DNA of 64,000 bases, taken from NCBI RefSeq assembly GCF_000738775.1, contig NZ_JPOC01000002.1:1-64000 (forward strand), in the 5' to 3' direction. This stretch comes from Prescottella defluvii (GTDB lineage Bacteria; Actinomycetota; Actinomycetes; Mycobacteriales; Mycobacteriaceae). The translations under genes were made by a program, and so were the position numbers. Of the stretch, positions 9,004-18,031 are shown piece after piece (position 1 is the first letter of the stretch; every line of letters starts with the position of its first letter). A model generated the notes under the pieces. The model was not told the origin of the DNA, did no database searches, and saw only the letters and a list, made by a program, of their open reading frames with translations.

Positions 9004-9320
9004 CCGACAAGGAGAGTGAGCCTTCGAATGAGCGTTGTCACACGCATGGCCCGAGCCATAGTTGCGCCGACAGAGGTCCGCATCGTCATCGATCGTTGCT
9101 GCGGTGCGCTCCACTGGCTCGTCACGGTGAGCATCGGAAAGTAGGAGCACGACAAGCCACAACCGGAGATGCGCTGGCGCCAGTCGGCATCGCCGACGAC
9201 CCACTGCGTAGCAGCGTCGGCGGTACAGGCGCGATCGGCGTCGCGTCTCCTCCGGAGCCATGTCCGACACAGTCGGTTCGCTCTCCGCAACACCGGATGC
9301 TCCCGTGCAGCGGGGAGAAG

Positions 9321-9370
9321 AAGCTCTCCATGGCGGCATTGTCGAGCGGTGCCGACTCACAGATCGTGGA
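9321..9370 (-). pseudogene. fragment of an IS3-family-type transposase
   Basis: The minus-strand frame reads CESAPLDNAAMESFFS. The string DNAAMESFF is the conserved segment just before the last catalytic region of IS3-family OrfB (DDE integrase) proteins. The similarity stops right after MESFFS, and the flanking frame has no transposase character, so this is a short relic rather than a working element. No terminal inverted repeats were recognised. Confidence 0.5.
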
Positions 9371-9428
9371 CGGCGGAGGTGAGAAGGGCGGAATTCCGCT
9401 CCTTTCCACTTTCAACTTATAACGCACA

Positions 9429-9450
9429 GGGGGCCTTGCGGCAAGGCCCC
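9429..9450 (+). promoter_or_regulatory. rifamycin-associated element (RAE)
   Basis: The inverted repeat GGGGCCTTGC/GGCAAGGCCCC lies 55 nt upstream of the helR start. It closely matches the RAE reported upstream of rifamycin-inducible resistance genes in actinomycetes (consensus recalled as GGGGCTTGCGGCAAGGCCC). It predicts induction of helR by rifamycins. Confidence 0.8.
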
Positions 9451-9504
9451 GGTGATGCCGCAGAATCGCTGGCCGAAGCCAGGACCAGCAAGGGAAGTAC
9501 CGGG

Positions 9505-11784
9505 GTGCGCATGTCGATTCAGGAGTACGACGACGAACTGCAGCTCGAGCAGGGCTACGTGAACGGTCTCTACGCACGGCTGGACGCCGAACGTGCGCGG
9601 GTGAAGGGCAGGTATCGAGCGGCGTTGCGGGGACACGACGGGGCGCTCGTGGATCGGGAGGCCGAGGTGCGGGCGCTGGCCACCGAGGTGCAGCGACTGG
9701 ACGTCGCCGACAACGGATTGTGTTTCGGCCGAATCGACTCCGTGTCCGGCGATCGTTCGTACATCGGCCGCATCGGGCTGTTCGACGAGGAGAACGAGTT
9801 CGAACCGCTGCTGCTCGACTGGCGGGCGCCGGCGGCGCGCGCGTTCTACGTCGCCACCGCCGCGAGCCCCGAGGGCGTGCGCCGGCGCCGCCAGTTCCGC
9901 ACGCGAGGGCGTCGACTGACCGGCTTCACCGACGAGGCCCTCGGCCGCCCCGACGGCGACGAGCAGGCCGACGGCCCGCACCGGGGCGACTCGGCTCTGC
10001 TCGCCGCGGTCAACGCGCCGCGCGGCGACGGGATGCGCGACATCGTGGCGACGATCCAGGCCGAGCAGGACCGGATCATCCGCCTCGACCACCCCGGGGT
10101 GCTGGTGATCGAGGGTGGCCCGGGCACCGGGAAGACGGTGGTGGCGCTGCACCGCGTCGCCTACCTGCTCTACACCCAGCGGGAGCGGATCGAACGCCAC
10201 GGCGTGCTGGTGGTCGGGCCCAACCCGGCGTTCCTCGACCACATCGGCCGCGTCCTGCCGTCGCTGGGCGAGTCCGACGTGGTCTTCATGACGACGGGCG
10301 ATTTCGTCCCGGGTCTGCGCGTCACCGCCGAGGACGACCCGGAGGCCGCCCGGCTCAAGGGCTCACTCGAGATCGTGGACGTGCTCGCCGCGGCGATCGC
10401 CGATCGGCAGCGACTGCCCGAGGATCCGCTGCTCATCGAACTGTCCGACGTGGTGGTGCGGATCGATGCCGGCACCGCACAGTGGGCCAGGGAGGAGGCG
10501 CGCGCGAGCGGACGGCCGCACAACGAGGCCCGCGCGGTGTTCGCCGAGATCGTGACCTACGTGCTCACCGAGCGCGCGATCGCCCGGATCGGCCGCGGCT
10601 GGTTGACCAGAAAGGACGAGCAGGCGTGGGAGGAGTTGCGGGCCGACCTGGTCGCAGAGCTCGCCGGCAACGATGCGTTCACCGCTGCACTCGACGATCT
10701 CTGGCCGATCCTGACGCCGGAAACGTTACTGGCACAGCTGTACACGTCGCCCGATCGACTGCGTGCCGCCGGTGCGGCACCGGCGCTGTGGCGGGCCGAC
10801 TGTGACGCCTGGACGGTGTCGGACGTGCCACTGCTCGACGAACTGGTCGACCTGCTCGGCACGGACCCGTCCGCCCGGCAGGCCGCCGACCGGGAACGGC
10901 AGGCCGCGGCCGGCGCGGAGGCCGCCTACGCGGCCGGCGTGCTCGACCTCATGGTCGGTCGCGAGGACCACATGGACGACGACGACCACCTGTTCGCCAC
11001 GGACCTGCTCTACGCCGAGGACCTGGCCGACCGGTTCGTCGAGCACGACACCCGGGAACTCGTCGAACGTGCTGCCGCGGACCGGGACTGGACCTATCGG
11101 CACATCGTGGTCGACGAGGCTCAGGAACTGTCTGAGATGGACTGGCGGGTGCTGATGCGGCGCTGCCCGAGCCGGTCCTTCACCGTGGTGGGTGATCTCG
11201 CCCAGCGCCGGTCGGCGGCCGGCGCGACCACGTGGGACGCGATGCTGGAACCGTACGTGCCCGGCCGCTGGGTCTACCGGTCACTGTCGGTGAACTACCG
11301 GACCCCGGCGGAGATCATGGCCGTCGCCGGGGCACTGCTCGCCGAGTTCGCGCCGGGCGTCGAGCCACCGGAGTCCGTCCGTGCGTGCGGCGTCCCGCCG
11401 TGGTCCCGACAGGTGACCGAGGACCAACTGACCACTGCCATCGACGAATTCGTGCGCAGCGAGTCCGCCCGAGACGGGACGAGCATCGTCATCGGCCCGC
11501 CGGGAGTGCCCGGCGCGGTGACGGCGTCGGAGACCAAGGGCCTGGAATTCGACGCCGTCCTGGTGGTCGAGCCGGAACGGATCCTCGCCGACGGCCCCCG
11601 GGGCGCCGCCGAACTCTACGTCGCCCTCACCCGCGCCACCCAACGCCTCGGCGTGCTGCACCGGAACCCGCTGCCGCAAGTTCTGAGCGGCCTCGTCGAG
11701 GCCAGTCCACCACTTGGACAATTGACCAATTTCGGGAGTGGGCGGGGCCGGCGGCGTCTAGGGTTTCCCGTCGTCCCCGACTGA
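9505..11784 (+). CDS. helR: HelR-type RNA polymerase-recycling helicase-like ATPase (rifamycin protection)
   Basis: A superfamily 1 helicase-like protein of the HelD/HelR group, about 760 residues. An N-terminal coiled-coil arm (QEYDDELQLEQGYVNGLYARL onward) would enter the RNA polymerase secondary channel. It is followed by Walker A (GGPGTGKT, near residue 205), Walker B-like VVDEAQELSEMDW, VVGDLAQR, the motif IV/V region (SVNYRTPAEIM) and a C-terminal ETKGLEFDAVLVVEP / YVALTRATQRL segment. HelR displaces rifamycins from, and recycles, RNA polymerase. The RAE upstream supports the resistance role over housekeeping HelD. The GTG at 9505 has AGGGAAG 8 nt upstream; ATG 9511 is the alternative. 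An open frame runs back to 9169 but has no coding character. Confidence 0.85.
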   Translation: MRMSIQEYDDELQLEQGYVNGLYARLDAERARVKGRYRAALRGHDGALVDREAEVRALATEVQRLDVADNGLCFGRIDSVSGDRSYIGRIGLFDEENEFEPLLLDWRAPAARAFYVATAASPEGVRRRRQFRTRGRRLTGFTDEALGRPDGDEQADGPHRGDSALLAAVNAPRGDGMRDIVATIQAEQDRIIRLDHPGVLVIEGGPGTGKTVVALHRVAYLLYTQRERIERHGVLVVGPNPAFLDHIGRVLPSLGESDVVFMTTGDFVPGLRVTAEDDPEAARLKGSLEIVDVLAAAIADRQRLPEDPLLIELSDVVVRIDAGTAQWAREEARASGRPHNEARAVFAEIVTYVLTERAIARIGRGWLTRKDEQAWEELRADLVAELAGNDAFTAALDDLWPILTPETLLAQLYTSPDRLRAAGAAPALWRADCDAWTVSDVPLLDELVDLLGTDPSARQAADRERQAAAGAEAAYAAGVLDLMVGREDHMDDDDHLFATDLLYAEDLADRFVEHDTRELVERAAADRDWTYRHIVVDEAQELSEMDWRVLMRRCPSRSFTVVGDLAQRRSAAGATTWDAMLEPYVPGRWVYRSLSVNYRTPAEIMAVAGALLAEFAPGVEPPESVRACGVPPWSRQVTEDQLTTAIDEFVRSESARDGTSIVIGPPGVPGAVTASETKGLEFDAVLVVEPERILADGPRGAAELYVALTRATQRLGVLHRNPLPQVLSGLVEASPPLGQLTNFGSGRGRRRLGFPVVPD

Positions 11785-11796
11785 ACGGAAGTACCG

Positions 11797-14202
11797 GTGT
11801 CCCCACAGCGACTTGCATGGCTCGCCACACTGACCTTGGGCCTGCTGGTCGTCGTCCAGGCCGCCGCCGACCCGAGCGGACTGCTGAGCCTGGTCGGCTG
11901 GACGGGCGCCGACCTCTGGCCGATCCGGGCGCCGTGGCAGATCGCGCCGTTCGTCGTCTACCTCCCGGTGCTGCTGGGGGTCACGTGGTGGACGGTGCGC
12001 TCGACCGCCGGTTCCCGCTGGCTGTTCGCGGCCGCGACATCGGGCGTCGTGCTCGCGGTGATGCTGGCGAAGTTCGCGATGTCGCTCGTGGCGGTGCACG
12101 ACCTCGGGACCGCCGCGTGGGGCGCCGGATTCGCCGCCGCCAAGGCACTTCCGGCGGCACTGATCGTCGCCGGCGCCGTCGCTGTCGCCGGACGCAACCG
12201 CCCGATCCCCGACATGCCCTCCGACGCGCCGCCGGTCTGGATCGGCGCGCTCGTGTTCGGGGCCGCGGCCCCCGTCCTGGCCGGACAGTGGTGGTCGGGA
12301 GCGCCCTACGACCGTGTGATGCCGGCGCCGAATCCGATGAACGGGCCGGTCGCGACCGTCGGCGGCGTCGCTGTCCTGGTGCTCGGCACGATCGTCTGCC
12401 ATCGGGTACTCGCCCGCCGGATCTCCGGTGGCGCCGCCGCAACCGTCCTCACCGGATGGTTCGCGGCGATGGGCGCCGGCGCCGTACTGGCGCTCGTGGC
12501 CACGATCGTCGGCCTGTTCTCCGACGACGGCTTCGCCGGCGATCTGTGGCCGTTGATGTCCGGGTACATCCGGTTCGCCGACGGCCTCTCGTACGGCGCC
12601 TGCACGGGGTGGATCGTCGGACTCGCCGCGCTGTGGGCGGCGCACCGCAGGGATGTTCCGGCGCCGATCCCCCGCACCGCCGTCCGGGTCGGCTCGGTGG
12701 CCCTGGTCGCCGTCGCGATCACCGTGCCGCTGCTCGCCCGTCCCGATGCCGCCCCCACCTCCCCCGTCTCTCCCATCTCTCCCGCGGCCGTCCAGGCTGC
12801 CGACGCCGGAGAGCTTCTGCCCCTGCGGGTCTCAGGTGACGTGATCGCCGACTCCGCCGGCCGCGAAGTGCTCCTGCGCGGCGTCAACGTCAACCAGCTC
12901 GTCGACTTCTATGCGCCGCGGCCCGAGGTCCCGTCGACCCTGCCGCTGACCGACGAGGACTTCGCCGGCATCGCCGATCACGGGTTCAACGTGGTCCGCC
13001 TGGCGTTGTCGTGGTCGGCCCTCGAACCCGAGCGGGGACGGTACGACGAGGCCTACCTCGACCGGATCCGGCTGGCCGTCGCGCAGGCGAAGTCGCACGG
13101 CCTCTACACCGTGCTCGACATGCACCAGGACGGCTGGTCTGCGGCACCCTCACCGGACGACGTCGACTGCCGGCCCGGCACCTCCCCCATGTGGGGCTAC
13201 GACGGTGCCCCCGAGTGGGCGACGATCACCGACGGCGCGCCCCGCTGCCAGTTCACCGGCCGCGACATCTCGCCGGCCGGAGGCCGTGCCTTCAACAACT
13301 TCTACTACGACACCGACGACGTGCAGGAGCACCTGGTCCAGGCGTGGGCGATGCTAGCGACCGAATTCAAGGACGAGCCGGCCGTGGCCGGGTACGACCT
13401 GTTGAACGAGCCGAACTTCGGTGAGTCCGCGCCGCTCACGTCGTCGCTGCTGCTGGGCCGCTTCTACGACCGGGCCATCGACGCCGTCCGCGCGGCCGGC
13501 GCCGAGCAGATCGTCTACTTCGAGCCGAGCATCCTGTGGTCGGGCCTGGGCTTCGACAGCGGCCCCCCGGCCGACTTCACCGACGATCGGAACATCGTCT
13601 TCTCGCCGCACCTGTACGCGGAGTCGATCACGATGGACGCCTCGCTCGGGCTGCCGGTGATCGTCGGCATCGAACGGGGTTTCACCCTCGCCGAGCGGGT
13701 GGCGGACAAGTACGGCGTCCCCGTCTGGAGCGGCGAGTACGGCTACTGGGGTGACGGCCTCGTCGACAAGGCGACCCGCTTCTCGAAGGAACAGGACGCG
13801 CACGTACAGGGCGGCGCCTACTGGGTGTGGAAGCAGTCGTGCGGTGACCCGCAGAACGGCATCCAGGAACTGGGCGACGGGCTCATGCCGGTCCTGTGCA
13901 GCACCGGCGCCGACGCGCCCCGGAACACCGCACTGCTGGATCAGCTGACCCGCGCCTACCCGCGTCTCGCGCCCGGCCGGATCACCCACCTCGCGGCGGA
14001 CGGGGATCGGCTGGAGCTGACCGGTCGCGCCGGCGACGGCAGCTGCCGCCTCGAGGTCTGGTTCCCCCGCTCGATCGACACCGGAGCCTCGGTCGTCGAC
14101 ACCCTCGGGATCGACGACGTCACGTGGACGCCGCTCGGCCGGGGCGCCCTGCTCACCGGATGCGCCACCGGCGACTACGAGGTCCACGCGAGCGGCGCCT
14201 GA
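11797..14202 (+). CDS. membrane-anchored GH5 glycosidase (endoglycoceramidase-like)
   Basis: An 801-residue fusion. Residues 1-310 contain about eight hydrophobic membrane segments, and a Thr/Pro/Ser-rich linker follows. From about residue 345 there is a glycoside hydrolase family 5 barrel: LLRGVNVNQL, HGFNVVRLALSWSALEP, YTVLDMHQDGWS, the acid/base Glu in LLNEPNFG (E538) and the nucleophile Glu in VWSGEYGYWG (E647). The C-terminus (about 710-801) looks like a small beta domain. The barrel resembles endoglycoceramidases and related GH5 enzymes known from Rhodococcus, acting outside the membrane on glycolipids or glycans; the substrate is inferred. The GTG start is 12 bp after helR. The N-terminal membrane domain is not usual for secreted EGCases. 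Confidence 0.75.
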   Translation: MSPQRLAWLATLTLGLLVVVQAAADPSGLLSLVGWTGADLWPIRAPWQIAPFVVYLPVLLGVTWWTVRSTAGSRWLFAAATSGVVLAVMLAKFAMSLVAVHDLGTAAWGAGFAAAKALPAALIVAGAVAVAGRNRPIPDMPSDAPPVWIGALVFGAAAPVLAGQWWSGAPYDRVMPAPNPMNGPVATVGGVAVLVLGTIVCHRVLARRISGGAAATVLTGWFAAMGAGAVLALVATIVGLFSDDGFAGDLWPLMSGYIRFADGLSYGACTGWIVGLAALWAAHRRDVPAPIPRTAVRVGSVALVAVAITVPLLARPDAAPTSPVSPISPAAVQAADAGELLPLRVSGDVIADSAGREVLLRGVNVNQLVDFYAPRPEVPSTLPLTDEDFAGIADHGFNVVRLALSWSALEPERGRYDEAYLDRIRLAVAQAKSHGLYTVLDMHQDGWSAAPSPDDVDCRPGTSPMWGYDGAPEWATITDGAPRCQFTGRDISPAGGRAFNNFYYDTDDVQEHLVQAWAMLATEFKDEPAVAGYDLLNEPNFGESAPLTSSLLLGRFYDRAIDAVRAAGAEQIVYFEPSILWSGLGFDSGPPADFTDDRNIVFSPHLYAESITMDASLGLPVIVGIERGFTLAERVADKYGVPVWSGEYGYWGDGLVDKATRFSKEQDAHVQGGAYWVWKQSCGDPQNGIQELGDGLMPVLCSTGADAPRNTALLDQLTRAYPRLAPGRITHLAADGDRLELTGRAGDGSCRLEVWFPRSIDTGASVVDTLGIDDVTWTPLGRGALLTGCATGDYEVHASGA

Positions 14203-14492
14203 GCTGCACCGAACCCCTCTGCCGACCCGCAATTGGGCCTTCCGACCTTGACCGATGCAGTGTCTCCGCGCCACGCGGCCGCCCGCCCCGCGCCATATGA
14301 TGCGAGAGCCCAACCGCGGGTCAGCGCGATCGAAGCACGTCGACGCACCCCTGACCTGGCCCGGAACACCTCCGGACCCGTGGACCACGAGGCCGACGAA
14401 TCCTCGGATCCGCAGGGCAGCCTCCGCCGCTCACCTCACCCGGTGCGCGGCACCGCAGCGTCGTCGCAAGCCACAAGCCACAAAGGAGTCAC

Positions 14493-14804
14493 ATGAACAA
14501 CGAGTTCGCGAATCCGGCATTCGCCGCGATCGCCACGGGTGACGTCGTGTTCATCGGGAGTTCGGCCGCGCTCGAGGACGCGCGCATGCTGGCCGCCGTC
14601 CTCGGCCACCGCGGGACCGACACCGTGGACGGAGACGTCGACTGCGCGGTCGTCGACGACGACATCCTCGACGGCATCTGCACCGCGACCCAGGCGGCGC
14701 TGCTGGTCCAGGTGCGAGCACTGGACGTACCCGTCCTCACCGTCCACGACGCGCGCACCCGCTTCCGGGCGGCAGCCGGGGCCGGGGTCCTGTCGCCGAC
14801 GTGA
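14493..14804 (+). CDS. small protein, possible BRCT-like fold
   Basis: A 103-residue soluble protein with a good SD (AAAGGAG, 6 nt before the ATG). The alternation GDVVFIGSSAALEDARMLAAVLGHRG, VDCAVVDDDILDG and ALDVPVLTVHDARTRF reads like a beta-alpha-beta unit with BRCT-style spacing. I do not recognise a characterised family, and the BRCT idea is only a fold guess. About 290 bp separate it from the GH5 gene and 57 bp from the next small gene. Confidence 0.55.
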   Translation: MNNEFANPAFAAIATGDVVFIGSSAALEDARMLAAVLGHRGTDTVDGDVDCAVVDDDILDGICTATQAALLVQVRALDVPVLTVHDARTRFRAAAGAGVLSPT

Positions 14805-14861
14805 GCTGACTCTCAGCCCAACCTTCGCTTTTTCACAGAGTCCGGTGCTAGAAAAATAAGC

Positions 14862-15038
14862 ATGTTGTGGCTGTGGGTCGTACTGGGCACGTGGATCGTG
14901 CTCGCCTGCGCGGCGGCCGTCCTGATGGGACGGTCGATCCGTCGTGCCGACCGCGAAGAACTCGGGTCGACGCTCGACTGGAACCTCGCCGACCTCGAGG
15001 CCGAGGACGCGGAGAATCCGCGCGATTCACGGCACTGA
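14862..15038 (+). CDS. small single-pass membrane protein
   Basis: A 58-codon frame: MLWLWVVLGTWIVLACAAAV forms one membrane helix, then RSIRRADREELG marks a positive-inside boundary and an acidic cytoplasmic tail ends in DSRH. It has no strong SD (only GAAAAATAAG). It sits between the small soluble gene and the wax synthase on the same strand. Function unknown. Its composition (hydrophobic stretch followed by a charged tail) is more protein-like than the overlapping frames. Confidence 0.5.
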   Translation: MLWLWVVLGTWIVLACAAAVLMGRSIRRADREELGSTLDWNLADLEAEDAENPRDSRH

Positions 15039-15236
15039 CACCCCCACACCGAATCTCGGATCAATCCGACAATTCGATTCCGGTTCCGGACAATAGCCGA
15101 AAAACACCCATTCACCTGGACATTCGCACAGGTAGCGCAGGCATCGACGATCCCGTACAACTGACAACACGATCGCGATCTGCAGCACGCCTGCCCCGGG
15201 TTTCGCGGGCACACCACCTACCGAAGGGTGCCCTCG

Positions 15237-16643
15237 ATGCCGCTCCCCATGCCACCGACGGACTCGGTCTTCCTGCTCGGTGAATCCAGGGAGCATCCCA
15301 TGCACGTCGGTGGCCTGGTACTGCTCCAGCCTCCGGACGGCGCCGAGGCCCACGACGTCCGGGAGATGCTCGACACGGCCATCGCCCGCAACGAGGTCGC
15401 CCCGATGCTGCGCAAGCGCGCCAGAAGGTCCGTTTCGTCGCTGGGACAGTGGAGTTGGGAAGCCGACACCCAGTTCGACATCGGACACCACATCCGGCAC
15501 GACGCACTCGCGTGCCCCGGCGGGATGCGCGAGTTGTCGGCGTTGACGGCACGCCTGCACGGGACGCTGCTGGACCGCAACCGACCGCTGTGGGAGATGC
15601 ACCTGATCGAGGGCCTCGCCGACGGCCGTTACGGCGTCTACACCAAGATCCACCACAGCGTCACCGACGGTGTCGGCGCGATGCGGCTGCTGCGCCGCGC
15701 GCTCAGCATCGACGCCGACAAGCGCGGCATGCCCGCCCCGTGGGAACCCCGTGCACCGCATGCACACACCCCCCACGACACCGGCCTCCTCGACGTCCCG
15801 CTCGCCGCTGTCCGCACCGCCGTCGACGTCCTCGGGGAAGCCACCGGCCTGGTCCCCGCGCTGACCGGAACCGTGCTCCGTGCCCTGCGCCGCCAGGGCG
15901 GACCGGTGTCGTTCGCCGCGCCGCACTCCGCCCTCAACGTGCCGATCACCGGTGCCCGCCAATTCGCCGCGCGCAGTTGGTCACTCGACCGTCTCCGACT
16001 GGTCGCGAAGTACGCCGACGCCACGATCAACGACGTGGTGCTGGCAATGTGCTCCGGCGCGCTACGCGGCCACCTGACGGACCGGGGCCTGCTTCCCGAC
16101 TCCTCGCTGATCGCGATGGTTCCGGTGTCGCTGCGGGACCCGCGAGAACGCCCCGCGTCGATCGCCGATCCGAACGACAAGAGTGGCAACGAGATCGGCA
16201 CCCTCATGTGCAACCTCGGCACCGACCTCGCGGATGCCGGCAGCCGTCTGGCACGCGTGCACCGGTCGATGGCGGAGGGCAAGGCCGCGCTGCGCGGGAT
16301 GAGCGCCACCCAGATCGTGGCGATGAGTGCGCTCGGCTCCGCACCGCTGGCCCTGGACCTGCTGCTGGGCCACCACGGCCCCCTCCGACCGCCCTACAAC
16401 ATCGTCATCTCCAACGTGCCTGGCCCCAACGCGCCGCTGTACTGGAACGGCGCCCGACTCGACGCGCTGTACCCCCTGTCGATTCCGCTCGACGGCCAGG
16501 CGCTCAACATCACCTGCACCAGCACCGAGGAGTCGATCGCCTTCGGCCTCACCGGGTGCCGCCGCGCGGTACCGCACCTCGAACCGATCCTCGCGCACCT
16601 CGACCACGAACTGGCCGCGCTCGAGGCCGCCGTCGGCATCTGA
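15237..16643 (+). CDS. wax ester synthase/diacylglycerol acyltransferase (WS/DGAT)
   Basis: A 468-residue acyltransferase that should transfer acyl-CoA to a long-chain alcohol or diacylglycerol for storage lipid. The catalytic HHSVTDG motif is at residues 139-145, and the C-terminal family block PYNIVISNVPGPNAPLYWNGA and SIPLDGQALNIT is intact. The N-terminal PPTDSVFLLGESREHPMHVGGL is the standard start of the family. I chose ATG 15237 because GAAGG lies 9 nt upstream; the GTG at 15228 overlaps that SD. Mycolata usually carry several paralogues; this one is related to the Rv0221 type by position in a similar neighbourhood. Confidence 0.92.
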   Translation: MPLPMPPTDSVFLLGESREHPMHVGGLVLLQPPDGAEAHDVREMLDTAIARNEVAPMLRKRARRSVSSLGQWSWEADTQFDIGHHIRHDALACPGGMRELSALTARLHGTLLDRNRPLWEMHLIEGLADGRYGVYTKIHHSVTDGVGAMRLLRRALSIDADKRGMPAPWEPRAPHAHTPHDTGLLDVPLAAVRTAVDVLGEATGLVPALTGTVLRALRRQGGPVSFAAPHSALNVPITGARQFAARSWSLDRLRLVAKYADATINDVVLAMCSGALRGHLTDRGLLPDSSLIAMVPVSLRDPRERPASIADPNDKSGNEIGTLMCNLGTDLADAGSRLARVHRSMAEGKAALRGMSATQIVAMSALGSAPLALDLLLGHHGPLRPPYNIVISNVPGPNAPLYWNGARLDALYPLSIPLDGQALNITCTSTEESIAFGLTGCRRAVPHLEPILAHLDHELAALEAAVGI

Positions 16644-16662
16644 CACCGTCGGCGCGGACGCC

Positions 16663-16926
16663 TCACGCCTCGAACGGGATCACATTGCCCGCGGCGTCAC
16701 GCGCCCCGGCACCGGCCACGATCGCTGTCGCGAGATCGCCGACCGACTGCCACGTGGCCGGCGGGTCGTCGTCGAGATTGCCGATCGTGAGCCATGTTTC
16801 GGTGTCGCGATAGCGGACGAGGCCTCGGCCCTGCCCGTCGAGCATGACGTCGAGAGCGCCCGACACCGTCCCTTCCTCCTCGGTCATGACGGCGGCGCTC
16901 ACGGCGATCTCGACGATGTCGCTTAT
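16663..16926 (-). CDS. small acidic protein of unknown function, probable AUA start
   Basis: An 87-residue frame directly behind the HNH nuclease gene. The protein (SDIVEIAVSAAVMTEEEG..., then a beta-rich YRDTETWLTIGNLDDDPP core and a helical WQSVGDLATAIVAGAG end) looks genuine but matches no family I know. No ATG/GTG/TTG fits with an SD. The best start by context is ATA at 16926: GGGAGGG lies 5 nt upstream, and the codon overlaps the TAA stop of the nuclease (ATAA), the same geometry as common ATGA couplings. A GTG at 16902 or ATG at 16887 would trim 8 or 13 residues and lack an SD. Confidence 0.6.
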   Translation of the reverse strand: MSDIVEIAVSAAVMTEEEGTVSGALDVMLDGQGRGLVRYRDTETWLTIGNLDDDPPATWQSVGDLATAIVAGAGARDAAGNVIPFEA

Positions 16927-17708
16927 GCGGACCCTCCCTGGCTGACACAGTCGTCGACGGCGGTGCGCAGTGCCGCCTGCTCGGCGGTGTCGACGGCCAG
17001 CCCGTACTTTACCTTGACCTGCAGGTATCGATCGACGTACGCGCACCGGAACTTCCCCGGCGGCAGATAGGTCGCCGCGTCCTGATCGCCCTTCGAACGG
17101 TTGGCCGACGGATCGGAGGCCGCCAGATTGACCGCGTCGTTCGCGATGCGGCGACGGGTGTCCTCGTCGAGATTCGCCGCGCCCGACCGCCACGCCTCCG
17201 CCAACGCGACGATGTGTTCCGCATCGACGGCCGACGACTCGGTCATCCACTTGTACGGCTTGAGTTCACCGGTCTTGCGGTCGAGGAATCCGTACTCGTC
17301 TCGCCACCCACCGCCGGAACCGATCGACAGGTCGCAGCTCTTCGGATCGAGCCGCACCGGCCCTTCCGCGTCGCGCAGCAGCATCACCTCGCGGGTCGTG
17401 CACCGGCTGTACTGCTCGAACTCGGGGCCGAACCCGTGCTCGGGCCGGTTCGCGTCCCAGTGCGGAAACTGCTCGCGGCTGTAGCCGGTCATCGGCAACT
17501 CGGGAGCGACGGTCACCTGCGCCAGCAGTTCGGCGAGCTCGCCGACGGCGACCGTGTCCTGCGGGGAACCCGCCCCGGGACCATCGACGCTCAACCACTC
17601 CTCGACCAGCACATAGCCGACGGCCAGGATCACCGCGAAGCAGATCGACGCACCCACCGCGAGCATGCGGCGCACCGAACTCGATGCCCGGGACAGCGCC
17701 CGCTTCAT
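16923..17708 (-). CDS. exported HNH nuclease (DUF1524/GmrSD C-terminal type)
   Basis: A 261-residue protein with an N-terminal signal or membrane anchor (residues 13-37: MLAVGASICFAVILAVGYVL) and a C-terminal HNH-type nuclease domain. The signature is DAEHIVALAEAWRSGAANL, NDAVNLAASDPSANRSKGDQDAATYLPP and KFRCAYV. This is the DUF1524 fold also found at the C-terminus of GmrSD restriction enzymes, but here it is a stand-alone extracellular nuclease, a form common in actinobacteria. The ATG has GGGGAGC 6 nt upstream. It overlaps the start of the next small gene, suggesting a two-gene operon. Confidence 0.85.
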   Translation of the reverse strand: MKRALSRASSSVRRMLAVGASICFAVILAVGYVLVEEWLSVDGPGAGSPQDTVAVGELAELLAQVTVAPELPMTGYSREQFPHWDANRPEHGFGPEFEQYSRCTTREVMLLRDAEGPVRLDPKSCDLSIGSGGGWRDEYGFLDRKTGELKPYKWMTESSAVDAEHIVALAEAWRSGAANLDEDTRRRIANDAVNLAASDPSANRSKGDQDAATYLPPGKFRCAYVDRYLQVKVKYGLAVDTAEQAALRTAVDDCVSQGGSA

Positions 17709-18031
17709 GCGGTCGCTCCCCGAGACGCGCCACCGATAGCCGCACCGGAAACCCGCGCGGGCACCGTCAGTTCAGCCGTCGCGGAGGATTGTTCGGGGGC
17801 GGCGGATGCGGCCGGCCATGACTCGTCGATTCTCACTGCACTCACGGGCGACCGGATCCTCTTCTCTCGTACATATGTTCGCAGGGAAGATCCTAGACGG
17901 CACGGAAAATGGAGCGACCACCTGACCTGTTACCACACACCGGAATTCGCCCTCGCGCGCTGACCCGAACCGGGCGTAGTGTCCGGACCGGGCAGCTCAC
18001 CGCCCGCTCGAGTGCCAGTGTCAGGAGTTCG
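17709..18031. other. divergent intergenic region
   Basis: About 320 bp between the leftward nuclease gene and the rightward aldo/keto reductase gene. It must hold both promoters, but I could not pick out a convincing -35/-10 pair, operator or gene. The small open frames here are shadows. Confidence 0.35.

Larger units (their letters stand above)
9004..9504. other. scar region between copper operon and helR
   Basis: About 500 bp without an intact gene. It holds a transposase fragment (9321-9370, minus), the RAE regulatory element (9429-9450) and a 38-codon plus-strand frame at 9028-9144 (MSVVTRMARAIV...) that starts next to the divergent side of the CsoR operators but resembles nothing known. 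The region looks like the decayed edge of an inserted copper island. Confidence 0.45.

Noticed and set aside
9028-9144. Plus-strand 38-codon frame next to the CsoR operators
   Set aside because: Too short, no recognised family and weak start context; mentioned only within the scar region.
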